Origin: Prevotella sp.
Lineage (GTDB): Bacteria; Bacteroidota; Bacteroidia; Bacteroidales; Bacteroidaceae
Assembly (NCBI GenBank): GCA_017524385.1
Contig: JAFWSS010000171.1
Coordinates: 1 to 38,241 of the forward strand
Direction of reading: 5' to 3'
Length of the DNA stretch: 38,241 nt
Positions 15,850-22,307 of the stretch are shown here, in pieces (position 1 is the stretch's first letter; every line of letters starts with the position of its first letter). The position numbers and the translations under genes were made by a program. Below the pieces are notes generated by a model that was given only the letters and a program-made list of their open reading frames with translations, searched no databases and was not told the origin of the DNA.

Positions 15850-16300
15850 AGTAAAATTCCTAAAACAAGTGTTATTAAATAGGAAAAAAGTGTGTTTGGA
15901 CGTGGATAAATGACATGGCTCAAGAAAAAAGCGAACACGATGTGCGAAAACAACGTAAATGTGGCGGGCCAAACAACCGGCATTTTGGGACTGATTCGCA
16001 GTTACACACAAGCCATGGGCTTACCACCGTGGGGCAGCAGACAGCGACCATGGGGGTGGGGCTTGTGCCAGCCTGATGACTTGCAACGGGCTACGGTCAT
16101 TATTCAAGACAACAGGGACAACAGAGACAACAGGAGACACATTTTCGAATCAAAATCTCCGTCCCCGTGATTTGCTCCCTATCACTCCACCTCCCCTCTA
16201 TGATTCAGGATAAAACGAGTAATTACAACAAGATAGGGCACATTGTTGCGAAAAAAAGAAAATAATCGGGCAAACATTCGCTTATTGTGAGAATAATGAG
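15850..16300. other. Divergent intergenic region between TonB receptor and pnp
   Basis: About 450 bp between the two opposing promoter boxes. Short ORFs cross it but have no codon pattern or similarity I recognise. Bases 16105-16140 are a quasi-repeat of GACAACAGRG units. No tRNA, riboswitch or long palindrome is seen. The leader side of the receptor gene is A/T-rich as expected for a promoter. Confidence 0.6.
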
Positions 16301-16308
16301 TAACTTTG
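16301..16308 (+). promoter_or_regulatory. -7 box of pnp
   Basis: TAACTTTG followed by C matches TAnnTTTG exactly and lies 43 bp before the pnp ATG. A partial -33 (TTCG at 16277-16280) has a 20-bp spacing. Position and match make this the likely pnp promoter. Confidence 0.6.
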
Positions 16309-16351
16309 CACGATTAATTTTTTGATGTACAAAAACGACAAGAATTTTTAG

Positions 16352-18688
16352 ATGAACGTAATTACGAAGACAGTATCATTGCCTGATGGAAGAACCATCA
16401 GCATTGAGACCGGGAAAGTGGCAAAGCAGGCCGACGGGAGCGTGATGCTCCGCATGGGCAAAACCGTGCTCCTCGCCACTGTTTGTGCCGCAAAAGATGC
16501 AGTTCCCGGAACCGATTTCATGCCTTTACAGGTCGACTACCGAGAGTTGTACGCCTCCGCCGGACGTTTCCCAGGCGGATTCACCCGCAGAGAGGGCAAG
16601 CCAGGCGACAACGAGATCCTCACGTCGCGACTGGTGGACCGCGTGCTCCGTCCGCTGTTCCCGTCCAACTACCATGCCGAGGTCTATGTGAACATTCTCC
16701 TGTTCTCCGCCGACGGTGTCGACCAGCCTGACGCATTGGCCGGTTTTGCAGCATCCGCCGCCCTGGCCTGCTCAGATATACCGTTTGAATGCCCCATTTC
16801 AGAAGTGCGTGTCGCCCGCGTGAAGGGTGAGTATGTGATCAACCCCACCTTCGAGCAGATGAAGGAAGCCGACATGGATCTGATGGTGGGTGCTTCCGCC
16901 GAGAACATCATGATGGTGGAAGGCGAGATGAAAGAAGTGAGCGAGCAAGACCTGCTCGGCGCACTGAAGGCTGCCATGGACGCCATCAAGCCCATGTGCG
17001 AACTGCAGGCTGAGTTGTCCAAGGAGTTGGGCACCGACGTGAAGCGCGAGTACGACCACGAGGTGAACGACGAGGAGCTGCGCGAGCAGATTGCCAAGGA
17101 GCTCTACCAACCCGCCTACGACGTGACCAAGCAAGCCCTGGAGAAGCACGCCCGCGCAGAGGCATTCGAGAAAATCATCACCGACTTCAAGGAGGCCTAC
17201 GCCGCCGCCCACCCCGATATGGACGAGGACGAGTTGGAAGAGAAGAACGCATTGATGGACCGCTACTACCACGATGTGGAGCGCGACGCCATGCGCCGCT
17301 GCATCCTCGACGAGGGCATCCGTCTCGACGGCCGCAAGACCACCGAGATACGCCCCATCTGGTGCGAGACCGACCCACTGCCCATGCCTCACGGCAGCGC
17401 CATCTTCACCCGCGGAGAGACACAGAGCCTCACCACCTGTACACTTGGCACCAAACTCGATGAGAAACTCGTCGACGACGTGCTCGACCATAGCTACATG
17501 CGCTTCCTCCTCCACTACAACTTCCCACCCTTCTGCACAGGCGAGGCAAAAGCCCAGCGCTCTGTCGGCAGGCGTGAGATCGGCCACGGCCACCTGGCCT
17601 GGCGCGCATTGAAGGGTCAGATTCCCGAGGACTTCCCCTACACCGTGCGTGTCGTGAGCGAAATCCTCGAGAGCAACGGTTCGTCGTCCATGGCCACCGT
17701 CTGCGCAGGCACCCTCGCCATGATGGATGCCGGCGTGCCGATGAAGAAGCCGGTGAGCGGCATCGCCATGGGACTCATCAAGAACCCCGGAGAAGACAAA
17801 TACGCCGTGCTGAGCGACATCCTCGGCGATGAGGACCATCTCGGCGACATGGACTTCAAGACCACCGGCACGAAGGACGGCCTCACCGCCACACAGATGG
17901 ACATCAAGTGCGACGGCCTGAGCTTCGACATCCTCGAGAAGGCTCTCATGCAAGCCAAGGAAGGTCGCGAGTACATCCTCGAAAAACTCACCGAGACCAT
18001 CTCCGAACCACGCGCCGAACTGAAACCTCACGTGCCGCGCATCGTGGCCTTCGAGATTCCGAAGGAGTTCATCGGCGCCGTCATCGGCCCGGGTGGAAAG
18101 ATCATCCAGCAGATGCAAGAGGACACCAACACCGTCATCACCATCGACGAGGAAGACGGCGTGGGCAAGGTGCAGGTGAGCGCCCCCGACAAGGCCAGCA
18201 TCGACGCCGCCGTGGCCAAGATCAAGAGCATCGTCGCCATCCCCGAGGTGGGCGAGGTATACGAGGGCACCGTGCGCTCCATCATGCCTTACGGATGCTT
18301 CGTGGAAATCATGCCTGGCAAGGACGGCCTGCTCCACATTTCTGAAATAGAGTGGAAGCGCCTTGAGACAGTGGAGGACGCCGGTATCAAGGAGGGCGAC
18401 AAGATCAAGGTGAAACTGATGGAAATCGACCCGAAGACCGGCAAATACAAACTCTCACACCGCGTCTTGGAGCCAAAGCCCGAAGGATATGCCGAGCGTG
18501 AGCGCCGCCAGCGCCCTGAGCGCGGCAACCGCAAGGAAGGCGGCAACAGCCGTCCAAATGGCGGTGGCAACAACCGTCAAGGTGGCAACGGCCGCCCGGC
18601 AGCCAAGCAGCGCCGCGGCGACTACCGCGACCCAATGGACCGAGAGCCCAAGGACTTCAACGACAGCCTCGACCACGAGGACTATTAA
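16352..18688 (+). CDS. pnp: Polynucleotide phosphorylase
   Basis: The 778-aa protein has the full PNPase architecture: RNase PH domain 1 (about 1-235), helical linker (about 240-320), RNase PH domain 2 (about 325-560), KH domain with GxxG loop GPGGK near 579-583, S1 domain from about 635 ([20 protein letters not shown]), then an Arg/Gly/Asn-rich tail of about 70 residues. It degrades RNA 3' to 5' using phosphate and can add tails, as a trimer that may join the degradosome. The basic, glycine-rich tail ([20 protein letters not shown]) is an added RNA-binding-like segment beyond the usual ~700-710 aa length. The gene is monocistronic, with its own promoter box and a strong terminator. Confidence 0.97.
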   Translation: MNVITKTVSLPDGRTISIETGKVAKQADGSVMLRMGKTVLLATVCAAKDAVPGTDFMPLQVDYRELYASAGRFPGGFTRREGKPGDNEILTSRLVDRVLRPLFPSNYHAEVYVNILLFSADGVDQPDALAGFAASAALACSDIPFECPISEVRVARVKGEYVINPTFEQMKEADMDLMVGASAENIMMVEGEMKEVSEQDLLGALKAAMDAIKPMCELQAELSKELGTDVKREYDHEVNDEELREQIAKELYQPAYDVTKQALEKHARAEAFEKIITDFKEAYAAAHPDMDEDELEEKNALMDRYYHDVERDAMRRCILDEGIRLDGRKTTEIRPIWCETDPLPMPHGSAIFTRGETQSLTTCTLGTKLDEKLVDDVLDHSYMRFLLHYNFPPFCTGEAKAQRSVGRREIGHGHLAWRALKGQIPEDFPYTVRVVSEILESNGSSSMATVCAGTLAMMDAGVPMKKPVSGIAMGLIKNPGEDKYAVLSDILGDEDHLGDMDFKTTGTKDGLTATQMDIKCDGLSFDILEKALMQAKEGREYILEKLTETISEPRAELKPHVPRIVAFEIPKEFIGAVIGPGGKIIQQMQEDTNTVITIDEEDGVGKVQVSAPDKASIDAAVAKIKSIVAIPEVGEVYEGTVRSIMPYGCFVEIMPGKDGLLHISEIEWKRLETVEDAGIKEGDKIKVKLMEIDPKTGKYKLSHRVLEPKPEGYAERERRQRPERGNRKEGGNSRPNGGGNNRQGGNGRPAAKQRRGDYRDPMDREPKDFNDSLDHEDY

Positions 18689-18712
18689 GATACAGGCTCT
18701 GAAAACCCTACA

Positions 18713-18751
18713 CATCCCCACCATATTAAATATGTGGTGGGGATGTTTTTT
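18713..18751 (+). terminator. Intrinsic terminator of pnp
   Basis: CATCCCCACCA (18713-18723) pairs with TGGTGGGGATG (18735-18745), with further partial pairing inside, and is followed by six T residues. It begins 25 bp after the pnp stop. It marks the left limit of the repeat island. Confidence 0.9.
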
Positions 18752-18806
18752 GAAAGGCGAGACTTGAACCAAAGGGGACGGAGTTTTTGGATCAAGGGGA
18801 CGTGAA

Positions 18807-18955
18807 TCAAGGGGACGGAGTTTTTGATACGTTTCCCCCCTTGTTTTTTTGTTGAATGGAGTAAAACCATTTTTTTTGCAGAAAACAAGACATTATGTTT
18901 TTGATTCCTGGTTGGCCATATATTGCGAGTAGAATCAAAAACCTGTCCCCTTGAT
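18807..18955 (+). mobile_element. REPIN/MITE-like element, copy 1
   Basis: The left end TCAAGGGGACGGAGTTTTTG and right end CAAAAACCTGTCCCCTTGA are imperfect inverted repeats. The inside contains GTTGAATGGAGTAAAACCAT, then TTTTTTGCAGAAAACAAGAC and an ATG. The same internal leader precedes the RAYT start codon at 20170, so this element looks like a RAYT element with the gene deleted. Additional single REP-like units lie just left, at 18773-18788 and 18795-18804. It probably cannot move without a transposase supplied from elsewhere. Confidence 0.7.
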
Positions 18956-18958
18956 TAC

Positions 18959-19234
18959 CTCACATCAAGCGTCACACCATCCGTCACACCACTCGTCACA
19001 CCCTCCAAATGGTCGCGTTCACAACTATTTGAATTACAATTTGTTGAACCTGGTTTCATAGTGTCTGAAAACGTCACACCATACGTCACAAGAAGCGTCA
19101 CACCATACGTCACAAGAAGCGTCACACCATACGTCACAAGAAGCGTCACACCACCCGTCACAAGGAGCGTCACACCATACGTCACAAGGAGCGTCACACC
19201 ACTTGTCACATTCTCTGTCACAACTGCTGTCATT
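18959..19234. repeat. 12-bp GTCACA array A
   Basis: Units of exactly 12 bp begin GTCACA at 18971, 18983 and 18995. After a 66-bp insert (19007-19072) they resume at 19073 and continue without slippage every 12 bp to 19217, 16 clear units in all, with degenerate units at both ends. The variable half alternates mainly between CCATAC and AGAAGC (or AGGAGC), giving a 24-bp super-period. Because 12 and 66 are multiples of three, open frames exist on both strands (VTPYVTRS on plus, GVTLLVTY on minus), but no start site or recognisable protein is present. It begins 4 bp after element copy 1. Confidence 0.85.
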
Positions 19235-19399
19235 TGAAGCACGTTTGGCTGTCGCGCCCCGGCAATGATTTCCTGATATATGATCATTTTTCTGCTTCGC
19301 TAATATTTGTCACAACTACCATCACATCATTTCAAATGACAAAAATAAGACTTTTCCCTCAGTTTATCTTGTCATTTTAATACCAGGGAATCAAAGATG

Positions 19400-19466
19400 T
19401 ATCAGGGGGACGGGGAATCTTGTATCAGGGGGACGTGTATCAGGGGGACGGGGAATCTGATACGTT
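19400..19466 (+). repeat. Variant REP-like units
   Basis: Three copies of TATCAGGGGGACG occur here, two of them continuing GGGAATCT and the middle one cut short before the next begins. They resemble the GGGGACGGAG ends of the neighbouring elements but form a separate sequence type. They abut element copy 2. Confidence 0.65.
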
Positions 19467-19471
19467 TTGGT

Positions 19472-19620
19472 TCAAGGGGACGGAGTTTTTGATACGTTTT
19501 CCTCGCCTGCTATTTTGTTGAATGGAGTAAAACCATTTTTTTGCAGAAAACAAGACACTATGTTTTTGATTCCTGGTTGGCCATATATTGCGAGTAGAAT
19601 CAAAAACCTGTCCCCTTGAT
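19472..19620 (+). mobile_element. REPIN/MITE-like element, copy 2
   Basis: This is almost identical to the element at 18807-18955 and has the same length. Differences cluster just inside the left end (about 19500-19514). Left end, internal leader, the ATG-like junction and right end (CAAAAACCTGTCCCCTTGA) are all kept. Two same-size copies argue for a defined mobile unit and not random decay. Confidence 0.7.
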
Positions 19621-19828
19621 TACATGGCGTCGTATGGGACGGTGAGTACATTCTCGGTAGGGAGCGAGTGTGGCAAGGATGGCTGTCGTCGCTCTTCGAG
19701 TTTTCCTGCCGGATTTTTCTCGCATGCACGCGCGTATGTGTGGGTGTTTTTTTCTTTTTTTGTTTTTTTTCTTCTTTAGGGGGTGCAGGGGGAATTTCTT
19801 CTTTCTTTTGTTTTTTTCTTTTTTTGTT

Positions 19829-20074
19829 GTCACACGGAGCGTCACAAAGGGCGTCACACGGAGCGTCACATCACCCGTCACACCATCCGTCACACCTCTC
19901 GTCACACCCTCCAAATGGTCGCATTCACAACTGATTGAATTACAATTTGTTGAACTTGGTTTCATAGTGTTGGAAAACGTCACACCACCCGTCACAAAGT
20001 GCGTCACACCATACGTCACAAGAAGCGTCACACCATACGTCACAAGGAGCGTCACAAGGAGCGTCACACCACTT
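19829..20074. repeat. 12-bp GTCACA array B
   Basis: Seven units start at 19829 and recur every 12 bp to 19901. A 66-bp insert (19913-19978) follows, then eight units from 19979 to 20074. The insert is the same length as in array A and by eye differs at about 6 of 66 positions. The last unit ends exactly where the RAYT element's left end (GGATCAAGGGGACGGAG) begins. Unit types are mixed: CCATAC, AGAAGC, AGGAGC, CGGAGC. The unit order differs from array A, so they are related but not a recent copy of each other. Confidence 0.85.
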
Positions 20075-20169
20075 GGATCAAGGGGACGGAGTTTTTGTTG
20101 ATACGTTTTCCCCCGCTTGTTATTCTGTTGAATGGAGTAAAATCATTTTTTCGCAGAAAACAAAGCATT

Positions 20170-20406
20170 ATGCCGAGAGAAGCAAGACTACACAGCATCA
20201 CAAGAGTATATCATATGATGCTTCGCTGACAGAATGGTCAAGATTTGTTTCATGATGATGATAGTAGACAACTTGGAGGGCATAGCCCATCTGCCAAAGA
20301 GGAAAAGAAATGAAATCATCGTCTCTGCCCTTCAAAAAAGAGCGAGAATGCGGCAACTTGAGAGAATAACCGGAATCGGTTTCGGTATAATGCAAAGATT
20401 GAAGAC
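20170..20406 (+). pseudogene. RAYT (IS200-like Y1 transposase) remnant
   Basis: The ATG at 20170 opens MPREARLHSITRVYHMMLR, the standard N-terminus of REP-associated tyrosine transposases. A TGA stop follows at 20227, and the same frame continues QNGQDLFHDDDSRQL, again family-like. The catalytic middle, with the HUH motif and tyrosine, is missing. In another frame (from about 20270) EGIAHLPKRKRNEIIVSALQ and MRQLERITGIGFGIMQRLK match the C-terminal helix-turn-helix region of these enzymes. So there is one stop, one large internal deletion and one frame change. It cannot be active. These proteins normally recognise the REP sequences flanking their gene, and such sequences are present on both sides here. 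Confidence 0.75.
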
Positions 20407-20505
20407 AAAAACGTATCAAAAACTCCGTCCCCGTGACCTAAAAACGTATCAAAAACTCCGTCCCCGTGACCTAAAAACGTATCAAAAACTCCGTCCCCGT
20501 GATCT
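20407..20505 (+). repeat. Three tandem 33-bp REP-like units
   Basis: Units at 20407-20439, 20440-20472 and 20473-20505 are identical except for one base near the end of the third (GATCT for GACCT). Each contains CGTATCAAAAACTCCGTCCC, the inverse of the left end of the elements in the island. In the frame of the RAYT C-terminal remnant each encodes KTYQKLRPRDL, a by-product of the 33-bp length. Confidence 0.85.
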
Positions 20506-20546
20506 ACTTGAAGTCTGCCGAGCGTAAGCAACTTCGACCACAGGTC

Positions 20547-20565
20547 AATTTTCAATCTTCAATTT
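20547..20565 (-). repeat. Heptamer repeat just after ispD
   Basis: On the minus strand, overlapping and following the ispD stop, the units AATTGAA, GATTGAA and AATTGAC occur in tandem. The same heptamer type is found right after rodA (38094-38241), at the very end of the GH43 gene and at the left edge of the window. Confidence 0.65.
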
Positions 20566-21261
20566 TCAAAGTTTTCTTGCTTTCAGCAAGTGTTCCACGA
20601 GGAAGAGGTCTTCGGCATAGGTCACCTTGATGTTGGTCTTCTCCCCCTCCACGATATGCACTGGCACTTCGGGAAGGTATTTGAGCACCACGCCGCAATC
20701 ATCGGTGGTGACAAAACCAGGGTCTTGCAAGGCGATGTCATAGGCACGGCGTATCACACCTCGCTTGAAACCCTGCGGGGTCTGTGCATTGCGCAACATC
20801 CTTCTGGGAGGGACATGGGCGATGCAATCGTTGTCGTCCACCTCCAGGATGGTGTCTGTCGTAGGCACCGCCACACCCACGGCCCCACACGTGTCAAGAG
20901 CACGTATGCAGTCGGCGATGATGCGGTGGTTGACCATGGGGCGCACAGCATCGTGGAAGAGCAGGTTGTCGGCATCGTCGACATAGGCGGCCAGCGCAGC
21001 GAGACTCGAGTCATAACGCTCCTTTCCACCCGGCAGCACCTTAGCCACCTTTTGATAATGCCCGGCGGCCACCAATCCCTCCACCACGGGGATACAGTCG
21101 GCACGGCTGACGACAGCGATTTCGTCAATCAATGGAGAAGTCTCGAAAACATCGAGCGTATGCTCCAGGATGGTCTTTCCTGCCACCTCCAACAATTGCT
21201 TGGGTTTTCCACCCCCCAGGCGGGAACCACTTCCCCCAGCAAGAACAATAGCGATATTCAT
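20566..21261 (-). CDS. ispD: 2-C-methyl-D-erythritol 4-phosphate cytidylyltransferase
   Basis: The 231-aa enzyme of the MEP isoprenoid pathway joins CTP with methylerythritol phosphate in the cytoplasm. The nucleotide-binding N-terminus reads VLAGGSGSRLGGGKPKQ, with K21 in the position of the conserved PKQ lysine. HDAVRP, AQTPQGF and TTDDCGVV are further family motifs, and the length is typical. The ATG at 21261 places the glycine loop correctly; a TTG three codons upstream is less likely. It is a single gene facing the repeat island, with no partner gene of the pathway nearby. A 300-bp A/T-rich stretch follows its start, and I see no clear -7 box there. Confidence 0.95.
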   Translation of the reverse strand: MNIAIVLAGGSGSRLGGGKPKQLLEVAGKTILEHTLDVFETSPLIDEIAVVSRADCIPVVEGLVAAGHYQKVAKVLPGGKERYDSSLAALAAYVDDADNLLFHDAVRPMVNHRIIADCIRALDTCGAVGVAVPTTDTILEVDDNDCIAHVPPRRMLRNAQTPQGFKRGVIRRAYDIALQDPGFVTTDDCGVVLKYLPEVPVHIVEGEKTNIKVTYAEDLFLVEHLLKARKL

Positions 21262-21436
21262 AGTTGTCAATATTTTATAAAACCGACCTGTAATTGTTCA
21301 TCGAATAGCATTAAAACATATAATTGCCATATAATTATTCAAAAATTTATACTTATAGATACACAAAACCTGGGGGAATTGTATGTTTTACATCCATTTA
21401 TTAAAATTTTTGATTAATTCGTGGAAATTCGTGTTA
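21262..21436. other. A/T-rich spacer upstream of ispD
   Basis: Strongly A/T-rich, with no ORF of note and no clear TAnnTTTG box on the minus strand. It presumably contains the ispD promoter. It ends at the left inverted repeat of the IS remnant. Confidence 0.5.
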
Positions 21437-22142
21437 AACCTAAAATCCGCACCATTTTGAACTAACATTATTCATAAGTTCCTGAGCAACAAAAAGTTGC
21501 TTAGGATTTTGCCATATCAAAAATTTCACTTACCATAGTGGTGCAATTCAAAAGCAGCAAAAAATTGAATGACATGGCAAATGTAGCAATAAAAAATGAG
21601 AAAATCACCGCTTTTGGCGGAATAAATTTCGTGTTGGACAAATTCGACGCTCTTCTGGGCGAAGTGATAGACCGTGTCCTCGGCATCCGCAGCACCACCA
21701 CAGGCTACCAATACAGCGAAATCATCCGTTCTATCTTCGCCGAGCGTTACGAGGCGCTCTACGAGAAGGCGAAGAGGCCGCCAACTTCTACCTTTACGTC
21801 GTCTCGCTGCCGCTCATGTGCATGTTCGGGGTGGAGGCCACGGACAGGGTGAAGAGCTTCCTCTTCCGCTTCATCGCAGTGCCCGCCAAGTGGGTCAGGA
21901 CGGCAAGGCAGAACGTGCTCAACATCTATTCCCAAAAGCCCTACGACCTCATTTGGGCTTACGGATAGGAAAAACACCTTCGAGGGTGGAAAAACACCGC
22001 CAAAGAGATTTGGGGTAAGGGGGATTGTATTCCAAAATGTACAATATTGTAAAATATTGTTACTTCTTGGCGTCCTTTGGCTGCTGCATTGCTTAGTTTG
22101 TCAAAATTTACGCCTCAAAAATATTGTTGCGGATTTTGGGTT
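21437..22142 (+). mobile_element. IS1380-family insertion sequence remnant
   Basis: The left AACCTAAAATCCGCA (21437-21451) and right TGCGGATTTTGGGTT (22128-22142) are terminal inverted repeats matching at 14 of 15 positions. Flanking TTAA-like bases occur on both sides and may be a target duplication, though they overlap the repeat ends. The element is about 0.7 kb whereas family members are usually about 1.5-1.7 kb. Between them lies a disrupted transposase gene. The bases after the transposase end (21969-22127) hold nothing else I recognise. Confidence 0.72.
21574..21968 (+). pseudogene. IS1380-family transposase, internally deleted and frameshifted
   Basis: The ATG at 21574 starts MANVAIKNEKITAFGGINFV, then FDALLGEVIDRVLGIRS and TGYQYSEIIRS, the usual N-terminus of IS1380 transposases. 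After this about 300 residues, including the catalytic DDE core, are gone. The reading continues IFAERYEALYEKA, then one base is missing near 21775. The C-terminus goes on in another frame as EEAANFYLYVVSLPLMCMFG, VPAKWVRTARQNVLNIY and DLIWAYG, with its natural stop at 21966-21968. Both ends of the protein are well preserved, which suggests a single clean deletion. It is not functional. Confidence 0.82.
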
Positions 22143-22255
22143 AAAAACAATATTCGCTGAATGGCTACACTGACCTATACCTCTGCAAAAGTAGGAAAAA
22201 AAACACACCAAGCCAAAAAAAAAGCACACTTGTTGGGGGTTCGTTTTTTTTTGAC

Positions 22256-22263
22256 TATTTTTG
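22256..22263 (+). promoter_or_regulatory. -7 box upstream of the acidic protein gene
   Basis: TATTTTTG followed by C fits TAnnTTTG and lies 45 bp before the chosen ATG at 22308. A TTG at 22233-22235 is at about the right distance for -33. The box lies beyond the IS remnant's right end. It supports the start at 22308 over the upstream in-frame start at 22161. Confidence 0.6.
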
Positions 22264-22307
22264 CCTACGAAATTACAATCAATTCACATTTCCAAAACTC
22301 GAAGCAT

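Larger units (their letters stand above)
20075..20505 (+). mobile_element. Decayed RAYT (REP-associated transposase) element
   Basis: The left end carries TCAAGGGGACGGAGTTTTTG as in the two 149-bp elements, and the same internal leader (GAATGGAGTAAAAT.ATT) leads to the RAYT start at 20170. The right end is three tandem 33-bp copies of an inverted version containing AACTCCGTCCCCGTGA. The element is about 430 bp because most of the transposase gene is deleted. Confidence 0.7.
18752..20565. other. Gene-free repeat island between pnp and ispD
   Basis: About 1.8 kb with no intact gene. In order it holds short REP-like GGGGACGGAG units, a 149-bp element (18807-18955), 12-bp array A (18959-19234), a spacer, further REP-like units, a second copy of the 149-bp element (19472-19620), a poly-pyrimidine stretch, 12-bp array B (19829-20074), and a decayed RAYT element (20075-20505). 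Bases 19235-19380 and 19621-19828 are not explained. The first of these has an inverted 10-mer (GTCATTTGAA at 19229, TTCAAATGAC at 19331). The second, read on the minus strand, gives a Lys/Arg-rich translation (KTRRATTAILATLA) that faintly recalls tails of Bacteroidales mobile-element proteins. Confidence 0.75.

Noticed and set aside
12427-16011. Start of the TonB receptor at 16011
   Set aside because: The extra 80 residues would precede the signal peptide and span the promoter box; 15771 is far better.
15910-16170. 86-aa plus-strand ORF in the divergent region before pnp
   Set aside because: No family resemblance, poor codon pattern, and it overlaps low-complexity repeats.
16799-18337. 512-aa open frame on the minus strand inside pnp
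   Set aside because: It is fully antisense to a certain gene. Its Val/His/Leu/Gly-rich composition is what G+C-rich codons give in the opposite frame; no start signals or known domain.
18971-19234. CRP-like sites (TGTGA/TCACA) in the arrays
   Set aside because: Only half-sites in direct repetition; no palindromic arrangement with proper spacing.
18923-19237. VTPYVTRS repeat protein encoded by array A (plus), and GVTLLVTY on the minus strand
   Set aside because: Open frames on both strands follow from units of 12 and 66 bp lacking stops. No start site, signal or flanking domain; treated as non-coding.
19600-20067. 155-aa minus-strand ORF with Lys/Arg-rich tail
   Set aside because: Composed of array B plus a poly-pyrimidine stretch. 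The resemblance of one segment to mobile-element protein tails is too faint to call a gene.
18959-20074. CRISPR array
   Set aside because: Units are 12 bp with no unique spacers, no leader, and no cas genes in the window.
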